Assembly (NCBI RefSeq): GCF_000328665.1 | Contig: NC_019977.1 | Location: forward strand, 682,001-746,000 | From: Methanomethylovorans hollandica DSM 15978 | GTDB lineage: Archaea > Halobacteriota > Methanosarcinia > Methanosarcinales > Methanosarcinaceae | Length of the DNA stretch: 64,000 nt | Direction: 5' to 3' | Position numbers and translations under genes: made by a program | Notes under the pieces: model-generated | What the model was told of the DNA's origin: nothing | The model's database searches: none | What the model saw: only the letters and a program-made list of their open reading frames with translations | In this document: positions 33,083 to 42,592 of the stretch, in pieces | Layout of the letters: each line of letters opens with the position of its first letter | Numbering within the stretch: the first letter of the stretch is position 1

Positions 33083-33349
33083 TCAGATTATTGTCCAGTC
33101 AAGTCTATTATCGTCTACGTCATAAAGGGAAACTTCTGCTGTTCTGTCTTCCAGAGGAATAGTAAGTTTTTTCACTCCTATGTACAGGACATCTCCAGGC
33201 TCATAGTTGAATAGTTCAGGTTTTGTCCTTCCAAAGTAGACCCTGCCACCCGAAGCGATCTCTTCCACAGTAACTCCATACCAGTCACCCTTATTGATCA
33301 CATTTATTATACGGCATTCAAATCTGTCTGATTCACTGATCTCTTCCAT
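33083..33349 (-). CDS. Conserved hypothetical protein, beta-rich
   Basis: An 88-residue protein if it begins at ATG 33349, which follows GAGTGATC; TTG 33364 is an alternative in a near-leaderless context. It contains DRFECRIINVINKGDWYGVT, SGGRVYFGRTKPELFNYEPG, VLYIGVKKLTIPL, a pattern of short strands that may form a small barrel. I do not recognise the family. It converges with the RNase Z gene with an 10-base gap and is ~38 bases downstream of the AAA ATPase gene's start region on the same strand side. Confidence 0.6.
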   Translation of the reverse strand: MEEISESDRFECRIINVINKGDWYGVTVEEIASGGRVYFGRTKPELFNYEPGDVLYIGVKKLTIPLEDRTAEVSLYDVDDNRLDWTII

Positions 33350-33401
33350 AATTTGATCACTCAAGTTGCAGTATTTAATATATAATAAATTGTCTGGTTT
33401 A

Positions 33402-34505
33402 TCAGGAATACATCCTGTTATCCATTAGAGCACCATTCTTTTGGAATAATTTCCCCACAGATTCTTCAAAATGTTTTCCAGTGACTTCTTCATTGTCTTC
33501 TATTATTGCCTGATGCAAAGCTGTTTTCAGGACCTTTTCTACAAGGTCTCTCCCTGAGAGTCCTTTTGTCATCGTAGCTATCTTCTTTACATCGACATCT
33601 TTTACAGGCAATGGGAATGTGGAAATGTTCATTTCAAGTATCCTGAACCTCTCTTCCTCATCAGGCAATAAAAACTCTATTTCCTCTTCGAATCTGCTTC
33701 TTACTGCAGGGTCCAGGGTGTTCGTACGATTGGTTGCACCAATGGTGCAAATGCCATCTCTCTCTACTATTCCATCCATTTCAGTAAGTAAAGCGTTAAC
33801 TATCTCTGCAACATCTCCTCTTAGTTCCTGGTGACGCCTGTCCAGAGCAATAGCATCCAGTTCATCAATGAATATTATACAGGGAGCCATATCTTCAGCT
33901 CTATCGTATAACTGGTGGATCTGCCTGGCACCTTCTCCTACGTATTCTCCTATCATTTGTGTTGCTTTTACGGGGATTATAGGTACGTTGGCTTTATTAG
34001 CAAGGGCTTTTGCAAGCATTGTCTTGCCAGTGCCCGAAGGCCCGAAAAATAGTACATTGCGTGGGGCCCATTTACCAAATTTCTCGGGCTGCTCTAGATA
34101 TTTCTCTATTAGCTTGCACTTTTTCTTGGCCGTGTTCTGTCCAATTATATCTTCAAAAGAAACGTTACTATGGAATTCAACTGCAGGAGTAGTGACACTA
34201 TCTTCATGTACGATAATCGAGGTCTCCATACCAATAACTGACCCAGGAGGCTTCACTTCCTTTATCCGGTATGCAAAATCAGGGTACATCCTTCCGTCAA
34301 ACAAATATTCGCCTTTGCGTGCAATATGGCCATTCCACTGTTCCCTTGCATAAAATTCGAACACACCAGCATCCTCTATTTCTGGATAGTCATCCAGTAT
34401 ACTACTCAAAGGGTAGCCAATTGGCTCAAGGACCAGGAGTTCAGCTGTCGATTCTACAGGTTCGAATCCTTCTTCCCTGTTGTTTTTATGGTTTGTACGT
34501 TGCAC
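33402..34505 (-). CDS. AAA ATPase with archaeal N-terminal domain
   Basis: 367 residues. The first ~115 residues form a separate beta-rich N-domain (ELLVLEPIGYPLSSILDDYP and FAYRIKEVKPPGSVIG). The AAA module follows: VSFEDIIGQNTAKKKCK, Walker A FGPSGTGKTMLAKAL (near 160), pore-region YVGEGARQIHQLYDRA, Walker B CIIFIDELDAIALDRR, sensor 1 TIGATNRTNTLD and arginine finger region AVRSRFEEEIEF. The layout is like single-AAA Cdc48/Vps4-type unfoldases, here probably acting on proteins in the cytoplasm with an unknown partner. The apparent start is GTG 34505; no clear ribosome binding site is seen. Confidence 0.88.
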   Translation of the reverse strand: MQRTNHKNNREEGFEPVESTAELLVLEPIGYPLSSILDDYPEIEDAGVFEFYAREQWNGHIARKGEYLFDGRMYPDFAYRIKEVKPPGSVIGMETSIIVHEDSVTTPAVEFHSNVSFEDIIGQNTAKKKCKLIEKYLEQPEKFGKWAPRNVLFFGPSGTGKTMLAKALANKANVPIIPVKATQMIGEYVGEGARQIHQLYDRAEDMAPCIIFIDELDAIALDRRHQELRGDVAEIVNALLTEMDGIVERDGICTIGATNRTNTLDPAVRSRFEEEIEFLLPDEEERFRILEMNISTFPLPVKDVDVKKIATMTKGLSGRDLVEKVLKTALHQAIIEDNEEVTGKHFEESVGKLFQKNGALMDNRMYS

Positions 34506-34689
34506 TGATCGAACTATGCTCTCAACTCTATTCGTTTTCTAATTGCAGATAAAGGTACTTACAGATATTAATCTTACCCTTCTTATCATCAAGCAGTCAT
34601 AATCGATCATAATAGCTTGTTCTGAGCAGCAAAAAGGATATATCACCAGTTAATATGCTTTTTATATTATATTATATAAACTAGTGTGA

Positions 34690-34989
34690 TACTTCCTCAC
34701 CAATGCCGTAAAATACAGTTCTGAGAACGCATTCATATCCATTGATATATTTGATGAAGGCGATGTGTGGAAAGTAGCTGTCAGTGATCAGGGTGAAGGC
34801 ATTTCCGACGCTGATAAACCTTATGTTTTTGACAGGTTCAAGCGGGTCACAAAGCAAGGTGTCAAGGGTAGTGGTCTTGATCTTGCCATAGTTAAAAGGA
34901 TAGCTGAATTACATGGTGGTGAAGTGGGTGCGGAGGATAATCCGGAAGGTAAGGGAAGTAGATTCTGGATCAGGTTTAAAGAGGCATGA
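34690..34989 (+). pseudogene. C-terminal remnant of a sensor histidine kinase
   Basis: From 34690 the open frame encodes only the ATPase part of a HisKA/HATPase_c kinase: the N box FLTNAVKYSSENA, then VAVSDQGEGISDAD (G1), PYVFDRFKRV (F box), GVKGSGLDLAIVKRIAELHG (G2) and GKGSRFWIRFKEA. A TGA (34687-34689) directly precedes it in frame and no histidine-bearing region or sensor exists upstream, so it cannot act as a kinase. A further short frame at about 35000-35095 (YKDDSDGIYIPNMVSELHEG) may be another decayed piece. Confidence 0.8.
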
Positions 34990-35135
34990 AGATCACAATA
35001 TATTCTATATAAAGATGACTCGGATGGCATCTATATTCCTAATATGGTCTCTGAGTTGCATGAAGGAAAAGTTTATGTAAGAGAGATACATGTATAGGAT
35101 GCTCTCGTGTTAAATGCACTTGATACCTACTTCAA

Positions 35136-35207
35136 GCCGGGGTAGGGTAGCGGTTATCCTGTAGCCCTGTGGAGGCTACGATTCGAGTTCGATTCTCGAT
35201 CCCGGCC
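35136..35207 (+). tRNA. tRNA-His (GTG)
   Basis: Acceptor GCCGGGG/TCCCGGC with discriminator C73, as expected for histidine tRNA; the base before the 5' end is A, so G-1 is probably added after transcription. The anticodon arm is TAGCC-CTGTGGA-GGCTA (GTG) and the T arm TCGAG-TTCGATT-CTCGA. CCA follows in the DNA (35208-35210), unlike the other two tRNAs here. Confidence 0.95.
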
Positions 35208-35362
35208 CCATTCAAATATTTTGAGTTTTAAATTTTAGAGTTCTCTTAAACTCAGCGTTCTTCTTATTCAGTAATGATTCTTCTACTAATCTGGATACTA
35301 TGCGCAATTAATTTAAATACTGCATAATCACTCTTAATTCTATACTCGATTATAAAAAAAGT

Positions 35363-36778
35363 TTAGGAAAACTCGTTGAGTTTAAGTTGTCTGCGCGGGC
35401 AGTATTCACCCGGTATATCCAAAGGGTATTCACTTGTCAGGCATGCGAGACATAGATTTTCTTTTTCAATGCCTATTGCCCGGACCAATCCTTCTATACT
35501 CAGATATCCCAGTGAGTCAGCATTGATGACCGCTTCAACCCCGGCTACTGTTTTATGAGCTGCTATTAATTCATTTCTGGTGCCCATGTCTATTCCAAAA
35601 TAGCATGGAGCTATTATCGGGGGGCTGCCAATGCGTGCATGTATCTCTTTTGCACCTGCACGTCTTATCATATCAATGATACGCCGGGATGTAGTCCCGC
35701 GTACTATACTGTCGTCTATAAGAACTATTCGTTGGTCCTTGATGTTCTCAGAGATCGTGTTCATCTTAAGCCGTACAGCTGTCTCTCGCATTGCCTGTCC
35801 AGGGAGAATGAATGTCCTGCCAATATACCGATTCTTCATGAGCCCTTCACTGTACTTTATATTCGCTTCGTATGAATATCCAATGGCAGAAGTGATGCCA
35901 GAATCTGGTACCGGTGATACACTATCTGCTTTCACAGGATGTTCGCGTGCAAGCTCCCTTCCTATCTTCTCACGGACATTGTATACGAGTTTACCATTAA
36001 TTATAGAATCCGGCCGTGCAAAGTACACATATTCGAATACACAATGTGCATGATATTTTTCCTGGACCAGAATATGACTCTCAAAACTATCGTTTTTAAA
36101 TACTAATAATTCTCCTGGTGATACTTCTCTTATCAGTGTTCCATTGAGCGTATCGATTGCAACACTTTCCGAAGCAACTATAAAGCCACCATCTAGTTTT
36201 CCTACGCATAATGGTTTAAAACCCAGGGGGTCTCGCAGTGCATACAACTGATCGTCTATGAGGATAGCTAATGAGTAGGAGCCTTTTAGTCTTTTGATCA
36301 CATTGGAGATCGATTCTACAGGGTCATGGCGCAACAGTTCTTTTACAAGCAGATGTGCGATCACTTCTGTATCGGAACTGGTAATAAATATACGACCTTC
36401 CAACTCCAGTTCATCTCTCAGAAGACTATAGTTTGCCAGGTTCCCATTATGGGCTATGGCTATAGTCCCACTCTTATAATTTACTATCAGAGGTTGGCAG
36501 TTCTCTATTTTAGAGTGGCCTGTGGTCGAGTAACGCACATGACCTATGCCTACATTGCCTTTCAGTTCCAAGAGGTCTTTTTTGACATATACCTCAGGCA
36601 CCAGTCCCATGCCTTTAATAGATTTACAATGAAGCCCGTCATGTATTGTTATGCCTGTAGATTCCTGACCTCTGTGTTGCAGGGCATAAAGGGCATAGTA
36701 TATTTGGAGAGCTGTAGGGGTACCTGTGGATGCATTATTCTGCACCACAACGCCGACTACACCACATTCCTCTTTCAT
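35363..36778 (-). CDS. purF: Amidophosphoribosyltransferase
   Basis: First committed step of purine synthesis: glutamine and PRPP give phosphoribosylamine. 471 residues. A short propeptide MKEE precedes the N-terminal nucleophile cysteine (CGVVGVV); the glutaminase has HRGQESTGI, GIGHVRYSTTG and AHNGNLANY. The PRPP loop is VLIDDSIVRGTTSRRI. Cysteines in the C-terminal part (CLACLTSEYPLDIPGEYC) fit the [4Fe-4S] type of PurF. GGGGT stands before the ATG. It lies downstream of lsm and rpl37e on the same strand. Confidence 0.97.
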   Translation of the reverse strand: MKEECGVVGVVVQNNASTGTPTALQIYYALYALQHRGQESTGITIHDGLHCKSIKGMGLVPEVYVKKDLLELKGNVGIGHVRYSTTGHSKIENCQPLIVNYKSGTIAIAHNGNLANYSLLRDELELEGRIFITSSDTEVIAHLLVKELLRHDPVESISNVIKRLKGSYSLAILIDDQLYALRDPLGFKPLCVGKLDGGFIVASESVAIDTLNGTLIREVSPGELLVFKNDSFESHILVQEKYHAHCVFEYVYFARPDSIINGKLVYNVREKIGRELAREHPVKADSVSPVPDSGITSAIGYSYEANIKYSEGLMKNRYIGRTFILPGQAMRETAVRLKMNTISENIKDQRIVLIDDSIVRGTTSRRIIDMIRRAGAKEIHARIGSPPIIAPCYFGIDMGTRNELIAAHKTVAGVEAVINADSLGYLSIEGLVRAIGIEKENLCLACLTSEYPLDIPGEYCPRRQLKLNEFS

Positions 36779-36810
36779 CTATACCCCAAAAAGAGAATAC
36801 AGTATTGTTC

Positions 36811-36981
36811 TCAGAACTTGCACTTACGTTCCCATTTATAGCTTCTCATACGCGGTGTCTTGCCAAAACCACATGAAGTACACTGCTTAGTATGGATGTT
36901 AAGTGATACGCTACCGCAGCGCCTGCATGTTACATGAGTGCGCTTTTGCCTTTTTCCCATTGAGGGAGTACCTTTTGACAT
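36811..36981 (-). CDS. rpl37e: 50S ribosomal protein L37e
   Basis: A 56-residue protein starting [20 protein letters not shown]. The zinc finger CRRCG...[13 protein letters not shown] and the basic end KWERKCKF are typical of archaeal L37e, a large-subunit zinc protein. ATG 36981 follows AGGTGATG. It lies between lsm and purF in the order commonly seen in archaea. Confidence 0.95.
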   Translation of the reverse strand: MSKGTPSMGKRQKRTHVTCRRCGSVSLNIHTKQCTSCGFGKTPRMRSYKWERKCKF

Positions 36982-37093
36982 TCATCATCACCTTATTGAA
37001 CTTTCTCGTCTCTCTATCTAATTATCGTAATATATGATATGTGAGTTAATCGCGTGTCGAGATAACCCCAGATAGTATCATAGGATAAATATG

Positions 37094-37309
<216 letters not shown>

Positions 37310-37563
37310 TTAAAGCCGCCTCATCTAAATAAATCAAAGTAGTTTTGAATGAAATGTATCAATGCAATGGTAGCACATACTACCATCATACTGCTCTTCA
37401 TTGTGTATAGTCAGATATAAAACTATCGAATATTGTATCATTGATGTTATGAAGCACAGAACGTATGTGGCTGTTGACCATAATGTATTTAGGATATTTC
37501 TCATATCTTTTGTCAACTAATATCTCTTTAATCTCTTTGAAAGAACACACAATGGTGAAAATA

Positions 37564-38916
37564 ATGTCCGGTACTCCCGTGGTAATGACTATAGCAGGTT
37601 CAGACTCTGGTGGTGGTGCAGGTCTTGAAGCGGATATCAAGACCTTTGCAGCTTTAGGTGTACATGGTACCTGTGCAATAACTTCTGTGACTGCACAAAA
37701 CACCAGAGGTGTGCTCAGCATCTATGATCTGCCTCTTCATGTTATAAGTGAACAGATCAACGCTGTATGTTCTGATATGGATGTCAAGTGGGCAAAGACA
37801 GGGATGCTCTCCTGTGCTGAAATTATTGCCTTAGTGTCAAAAGAGGTGAGGTCCAATGGACTGTCTCTTGTGGTGGACCCCGTGATGGCAGCTGAAGCAG
37901 GAGGAGATCTGTTGCGCAAAGATGCTGTTAGGGTACTTAAAGAGGAGCTGCTACCTTTCAGTAAGGTAGTAACCCCTAACATCTATGAAGCACATACTCT
38001 CTCTGGCATAGATATTAACGATGTGAATGATGCAACGAAAGCAGCAAAAAAGATTGCAGAGTTAGGTGTGGATACCGTGGTAGTCACCGGTGGCCATCTG
38101 GACGCATCTGATGTTGTATATGAATCCGTTTCCGATAAATGCACTGTGATACCGGGCAAGTTCCTGGAAGGTGGTACTCACGGATCCGGGTGCACGTATG
38201 CTGCTTCCATTACCGCATTTCTGTCCAAGGGATATTCTATCGTCGAGGCTGCTATGCTTGCTAAATCCTTTGTGGAAAAAGCTATCATGAATAGTGAGAA
38301 GGTAGGGCACGGGGTAGGGCCGGTGAATCAGTTGGGTTCAATCCTCAAAGCATCCTATCGCTACGACACTCTCCTAAATACTAATTCAGCGGCAGAGATC
38401 CTGGTTTCATGTGATGAGTTCGGGAAACTCATTCCGGAAGTCGGATGTAATATTGCCATGGCTATCCCTGAAGCTACTGTAGTGGCAGATGTGGCAGGTG
38501 TCAGCGGACGCATCGTACGTGTAAGGGATAGGCCTTATATTGCAGGCAATGTGGAATTTGGGGGTAGCAAACATGTTGCAAGTATGGTAATTGCTGCTAT
38601 GGAATCAGATCAATCCTTAAGGGCAGCTGTTAATTTGAGGTACTCTGAAAAAGTTTTACATATCTGCAGGGGTATTGGACTTACTATCTCCTCTTTTGAC
38701 AGGGATGTTGAAGCTGAGCAGTCAGAAATGACTGATTTAGATGTCGTCAGTGCTATAAATAATTCCGGTTCTGCACTCTTGAAAAAAGTGCCAGACATTA
38801 TATATGACAAAGGTTGTCTTGGTAAGGAACCCATGATCAGGTTGTTCGGAAAAAGTGCTGTAGAGGTTGCTTATAAAGCAGTTGAGATCGCAAGGCTATA
38901 TTCCGGTATCACTTGA
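37564..38916 (+). CDS. thiDN: Bifunctional HMP-P kinase / thiamine-phosphate synthase (ThiDN)
   Basis: 450 residues from ATG 37564, preceded by GGTGA; ATG 37552 lies in that site. Residues 1-260 are Thi[76 protein letters not shown] (anion hole). Residues ~275-450 are the archaeal ThiN thiamine-phosphate synthase domain ([55 protein letters not shown]). This fused form replaces bacterial ThiE in archaea. It is divergent from lsm and followed by AGACTT-TTA-AAGTCT (38952-38966), a likely transcription end. Confidence 0.95.
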   Translation: MSGTPVVMTIAGSDSGGGAGLEADIKTFAALGVHGTCAITSVTAQNTRGVLSIYDLPLHVISEQINAVCSDMDVKWAKTGMLSCAEIIALVSKEVRSNGLSLVVDPVMAAEAGGDLLRKDAVRVLKEELLPFSKVVTPNIYEAHTLSGIDINDVNDATKAAKKIAELGVDTVVVTGGHLDASDVVYESVSDKCTVIPGKFLEGGTHGSGCTYAASITAFLSKGYSIVEAAMLAKSFVEKAIMNSEKVGHGVGPVNQLGSILKASYRYDTLLNTNSAAEILVSCDEFGKLIPEVGCNIAMAIPEATVVADVAGVSGRIVRVRDRPYIAGNVEFGGSKHVASMVIAAMESDQSLRAAVNLRYSEKVLHICRGIGLTISSFDRDVEAEQSEMTDLDVVSAINNSGSALLKKVPDIIYDKGCLGKEPMIRLFGKSAVEVAYKAVEIARLYSGIT

Positions 38917-38951
38917 ATCGATCTTATTGATGAGGAAGCTGACTCCGGGTA

Positions 38952-38966
38952 AGACTTTTAAAGTCT
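38952..38966 (+). terminator. Palindrome after thiDN
   Basis: AGACTT-TTA-AAGTCT, 36 bases after the stop codon. A short perfect stem; no long T-run follows, so function as terminator is only likely from its position. Confidence 0.35.
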
Positions 38967-38980
38967 GGCTCTGTATAAAT

Positions 38981-39072
38981 GCTCATAGATACACAGAACA
39001 ATAACCACATAGGAAACAGAGTTCGCGGGGATGAATTAATATCATTTTTCATTTTCTGTGTTCTCTATGAGC
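38981..39072. repeat. Inverted-repeat (MITE-like) spacer element
   Basis: GCTCATAGATACACAGAA (38981-38998) is repeated inverted as TTCTGTGTTCTCTATGAGC (39054-39072) with one small mismatch. AACCACA also appears in both orientations nearby. The AACCACA/GAACACAGA words are typical of small intergenic repeats found widely in methanogens and bacteria. It lies directly upstream of trmY, whose promoter must be within or beyond it. Confidence 0.5.
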
Positions 39073-39129
39073 TCTTGTGGTTAAATTATGATGCAGTTTT
39101 TCAATGGGGCTGAAAGTTTGTTCTTTTAA

Positions 39130-39756
39130 ATGGATGAAAATATGCAAGACTTTATTATAATTGGACATAAAGCTGTGACTACGGGTGGCTTTTCACTTAA
39201 CGATATGCCTGGCTCTGCAGGAAGAATGGATATCCTCTGCAGATGTATCAATTCTGTTTTTTTCCTGTCTCATGATCTGAGAAGGGACGTGCAGGCACAC
39301 CTGCTACTTCTGGGAGAGTCTAATCCTCCCAGAGTTATACGTTTCAATGGCGAGAAAATACGGTATCTTAACCCGGATGAAAGAAGTGCAGGTGCATTGA
39401 TCAAAAAGGCATTGGAGCTAGACAATATCTCTTTTACAGAAACCCGTTCTACCCCTGGGGTTTGGGTAAGAGAAGCTGATCTGATCACTTTACTGAGAGA
39501 GTTTGCAAGTGATGGTCGCAAAATATTTTATTTCAGGGAAGATGGTGAAGATCTACGGCATATCAATGACGGTATAAAAGACGGCGTTTTCATCCTTGGA
39601 GACCATCTGGGGCTTACAGAAGATGAGGAGGAACTGGTACTCGGACTGTCCACAGGCACTATATCTGTAGGTCCGTTGTCATTGCATGCGGATCATTGTA
39701 TCATCCTTATACTAAATGAACTTGACAGGGTTATGGTCGGTCAGACAGAAAGATAA
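39130..39756 (+). CDS. trmY: tRNA (pseudouridine54-N1)-methyltransferase TrmY
   Basis: 208 residues of the SPOUT-class DUF358 family, which methylates pseudouridine 54 in the T loop of archaeal tRNAs. Visible: DFIIIGHKAVTTGGFSLNDM, GRMDILCRCINSVFFLSHDL, HLLLLGESNPPRVIRFNGEK and the knot region GVFILGDHLGLTEDEE with SVGPLSLHADHCIILILNEL. ATG 39142 is a second possible start. The pus10 gene, whose product makes the pseudouridine it methylates, begins 56 bases downstream. Confidence 0.95.
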   Translation: MDENMQDFIIIGHKAVTTGGFSLNDMPGSAGRMDILCRCINSVFFLSHDLRRDVQAHLLLLGESNPPRVIRFNGEKIRYLNPDERSAGALIKKALELDNISFTETRSTPGVWVREADLITLLREFASDGRKIFYFREDGEDLRHINDGIKDGVFILGDHLGLTEDEEELVLGLSTGTISVGPLSLHADHCIILILNELDRVMVGQTER

Positions 39757-39811
39757 CAGTTTTATCCTCGTTTGCCATTAGATGACCAGGATATAAATTC
39801 AGAGTGATCAG

Positions 39812-41104
39812 ATGAGTATATTAGATACTGTTAAAATGATAATCCATGAAGGGCCTATCTGTGACCATTGTATGGGTAGGCAGTTCGCAAAGTTATCTAC
39901 CGGCCTTACTAATGCCCAGAGGGGCAATAGTCTGAAAGTGGCACTTTCTATGGAAGGGCACCGGATACATAAAGAGGAAGGAGATGATTCTCTTCTCAGG
40001 GAACTTTCTCACAGCTGCAGTTATGCACGGAGGGTACTTGGTACAGACGGGGAAGACGAGCGTTGCTGGATGTGTCTTGGTCTGTTCAGTGAGCTCGATA
40101 AATGGGCGGACCTTGCAGTTACTGCACTTGAAGGTCTTGAATATTCCAGTTTTCTGGTAGGCACTAAAGCCAGTGGACTCCTTAGTGAAAATGAAGAGAT
40201 CCTCTGGAGCGAGTGTGGAATTTCCCATGCCGAGCAGTTAAAGACTGAGATGAACAGGGAAGTGGGAAAACTTATCGCATCCAGGACCGGTAAAGTAGTA
40301 GACTTTGAACGGCCTGAGATCGTCGTTATGCTTGATATTGCATCTGAAAAGCTAAGCCTGCAGATTAAATCTCTTTACATTCAGGGCCGCTATAATAAAC
40401 TTGTAAGGGGCATCCCACAGACAAGATGGCCATGCCGTAATTGTAGAGGCAAAGGATGTGAAATATGCAGTTTCACCGGAAAGCAGTACCCTGAATCTGT
40501 AGACGAGCTGATCAAAAAAGATGTTATTGATGCAGCATGTGCTGAAGATACTGCATTCCATGGTGCGGGAAGGGAGGATATAGATGCTCTTATGCTGGGC
40601 AATGGCAGACCTTTTGTGGTAGAGGCCATCAGCCCCAAAGTTCGTACCATTGCTCTAAAAGAACTTCAGGAGGCAATTAATTCTCATGCATCCGGTAAAG
40701 TGGAAGTACATGGGTTGCAGATCGTACCAAAGGAAATGGTAGAGAAGTTGAAATCCGCTCATGCGGATAAAGTATATAACCTTAAAGTTACATTCACTGA
40801 CCCAGTTTCAAAAGAAGAACTAATATCAGCACTGGAAAGTCTTTCAGGTGCAGAGATCCATCAAAGGACGCCTCAGCGTGTATCCCACAGAAGGGCTGAT
40901 CTAACCAGAAAAAGGTATGTGCATGTCATAGAACTTTTAGGTTTGGAAGCAGACCATGCGATGTTGAGGGTCAGGTGCGAAGGTGGTCTGTATGTCAAGG
41001 AACTCGTATCAGGTGATGAAGGGCGGACCCTTCCAAGCCTTACCGGGATATTAGGTAAGCAGGCAAAAGTTATGGAGCTTGATGTAGTGGACGTTGACAT
41101 CTGA
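39812..41104 (+). CDS. pus10: tRNA pseudouridine(54/55) synthase Pus10
   Basis: 430 residues. An N-terminal THUMP-like, zinc-binding part has Cys pairs (GPICDHCMGRQF, ERCWMCLGL), and further cysteines occur in CRNCRGKGCEICSFTGKQY. The catalytic domain holds the Asp in HGAGREDIDALMLGNGRPF and the later VHVIELLGLEADHAMLRVRC and GGLYVKELVSGDEGRT elements. Makes pseudouridine at 54 and 55 of tRNA, supplying the substrate of TrmY. ATG follows GAGTGATC. Begins a conserved archaeal row with rpl21e, rpoF, DUF655, ksgA and mtq2. Confidence 0.96.
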   Translation: MSILDTVKMIIHEGPICDHCMGRQFAKLSTGLTNAQRGNSLKVALSMEGHRIHKEEGDDSLLRELSHSCSYARRVLGTDGEDERCWMCLGLFSELDKWADLAVTALEGLEYSSFLVGTKASGLLSENEEILWSECGISHAEQLKTEMNREVGKLIASRTGKVVDFERPEIVVMLDIASEKLSLQIKSLYIQGRYNKLVRGIPQTRWPCRNCRGKGCEICSFTGKQYPESVDELIKKDVIDAACAEDTAFHGAGREDIDALMLGNGRPFVVEAISPKVRTIALKELQEAINSHASGKVEVHGLQIVPKEMVEKLKSAHADKVYNLKVTFTDPVSKEELISALESLSGAEIHQRTPQRVSHRRADLTRKRYVHVIELLGLEADHAMLRVRCEGGLYVKELVSGDEGRTLPSLTGILGKQAKVMELDVVDVDI

Positions 41105-41146
41105 ACTATTATCCATTAATCACAATAAATACAACGGAGAAGAATT

Positions 41147-41431
41147 ATGTCACATGGTGAGAGACACTGTACAAGGTACAAATTGAAGAAGACCATAAGG
41201 GAAAGAGGTATTTCCCCAGTAAGTAAAGCAATTCAGGAATTCAATAACGGTCAGATGGTACACATAGACATCGACCCAAGTGTACAAAAAGGCATGCCAA
41301 ACCCGAAATTCCAGGGAAGCACGGGTAAAGTGGTTGGTCAGAGGGGAAGAGCTTATTTATTGCAGGTAAGGGATGGTAACTCTATGAAAGAGGTAATTTC
41401 CCTGCCACAGCACCTGAAACCTCAGAAGTGA
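41147..41431 (+). CDS. rpl21e: 50S ribosomal protein L21e
   Basis: 94 residues, starting [20 protein letters not shown] and containing [40 protein letters not shown] and [13 protein letters not shown], as in all archaeal L21e proteins. GGAG precedes the ATG. Normal length. Confidence 0.97.
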   Translation: MSHGERHCTRYKLKKTIRERGISPVSKAIQEFNNGQMVHIDIDPSVQKGMPNPKFQGSTGKVVGQRGRAYLLQVRDGNSMKEVISLPQHLKPQK

Positions 41432-41561
41432 TGGTAATTCTACCTTCACTGGCAACACTTTAAGCTTATTATCGATAGATATATCTTGATGAGTGAGTAT
41501 AGGAGATATATTATCGATATAGAGTTCCACATACTGTAGGATACATCAAGAGTGTATTTAG

Positions 41562-41915
41562 ATGATAGTAAAGAACATTCTAAGTGAAGAACTTCTGACC
41601 ATCTCAGAGGTCAGGGAGATGCTCAACGAGATCATGGAAGATCGTCTCAGTAATGGAGAAGAGCTCAGATATGAGCTACGTAAGGCTATCAACCATGCAG
41701 AGATGTTCTCCAGGATGAGCGCCCAGAGGTCACGGGAACTTGTTAACAAGCTCATGGAATTGGAAAAGATGAAACCAGAGATTGCTGTACGAATAGCTGA
41801 CATATCTCCCCGGACAAGGGATGAGCTCAGGACCCTGTATGCAAAGGAAAGGTACACTCTTTCGGAATCTGAGCTTGACTCGATGCTGGACCTGGTGAGC
41901 GAGGCAGTAGAATAG
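41562..41915 (+). CDS. rpoF: DNA-directed RNA polymerase subunit F (Rpb4-like)
   Basis: 117 residues; forms the stalk of RNA polymerase with subunit E. Recognised by EELLTISEVREMLNEIMEDR, HAEMFSRMSAQRSRELVNKL and IADISPRTRDELRTLYAKER, the Rpb4 HRDC-like fold. Its place after rpl21e and before DUF655 is the standard archaeal order. Confidence 0.95.
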   Translation: MIVKNILSEELLTISEVREMLNEIMEDRLSNGEELRYELRKAINHAEMFSRMSAQRSRELVNKLMELEKMKPEIAVRIADISPRTRDELRTLYAKERYTLSESELDSMLDLVSEAVE

Positions 41916-41993
41916 ATTTATATTTGAATATTCCATTTTTATTTTGATTGTTGTACACAATCATTAGCTGTTAGTCTTACGGAAGTGTTTATT

Positions 41994-42590
41994 ATGTTGA
42001 CAAGGGGAAAATCGCCTGACAGAGAGGATTATGCGTGGATCATAGATTATCTGCCCTATGGAAGTAGTGTGGATTCCAAGCCATCCTATCAGAAAAAACC
42101 CCTGGTTCAGGCTGTAGGGGAAAAGCACTTTGTCCTCATGGAATTGGTACCAAAGGAAAATACAGTTCCTCAGATTGAGTCTAGGGTCTATATTGGCGAA
42201 GGGGATCGTGATGTTATCGATCATGTAAAACACAGGGTCGGTTTCAAGGACCTCAGCCATGGTTCCCAGCTAGAGCTTCCATACATGCTTGAGAAGATGG
42301 TGCTTCTTGATGAGCAGCGTTTTGTGGATTTCTTTAATGATGCACATCCTATTACCAATAGGTTGCACATGCTGGAGCTACTTCCGGGTATCGGAAAAAA
42401 ACTCATGTGGGCTATTATCGATGAACGCAAGAAAGGTACTTTCACCAGCCTTAAAGAGCTTCATGGAAGGATAGGGGGCCTGCACTCGCCTGAAAAGATC
42501 ATTTCCAATCGGATAATCGATGAGCTCAAGGATGATAATATCAAATACAGGCTCTTCACCATACCTCCCCGGCGTCCTAAACAGGAGTAA
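41994..42590 (+). CDS. DUF655 protein (helix-hairpin-helix, nucleic-acid binding)
   Basis: 198 residues from ATG 41994 with GGAAGTG upstream. N-terminal OB-like strands (DYAWIIDYLPYGSSVDSKPS, VLMELVPKENTVPQIESRVY, VYIGEGDRDVIDHVKHRVGF) and a C-terminal helix-hairpin-helix (LELLPGIGKKLMWAIIDERK). The family is archaeal, encoded between rpoF and ksgA, and thought to bind RNA or DNA in ribosome biogenesis; its activity is not known to me. The next gene starts two bases after its stop. Confidence 0.92.
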   Translation: MLTRGKSPDREDYAWIIDYLPYGSSVDSKPSYQKKPLVQAVGEKHFVLMELVPKENTVPQIESRVYIGEGDRDVIDHVKHRVGFKDLSHGSQLELPYMLEKMVLLDEQRFVDFFNDAHPITNRLHMLELLPGIGKKLMWAIIDERKKGTFTSLKELHGRIGGLHSPEKIISNRIIDELKDDNIKYRLFTIPPRRPKQE

Positions 42591-42592
42591 GG

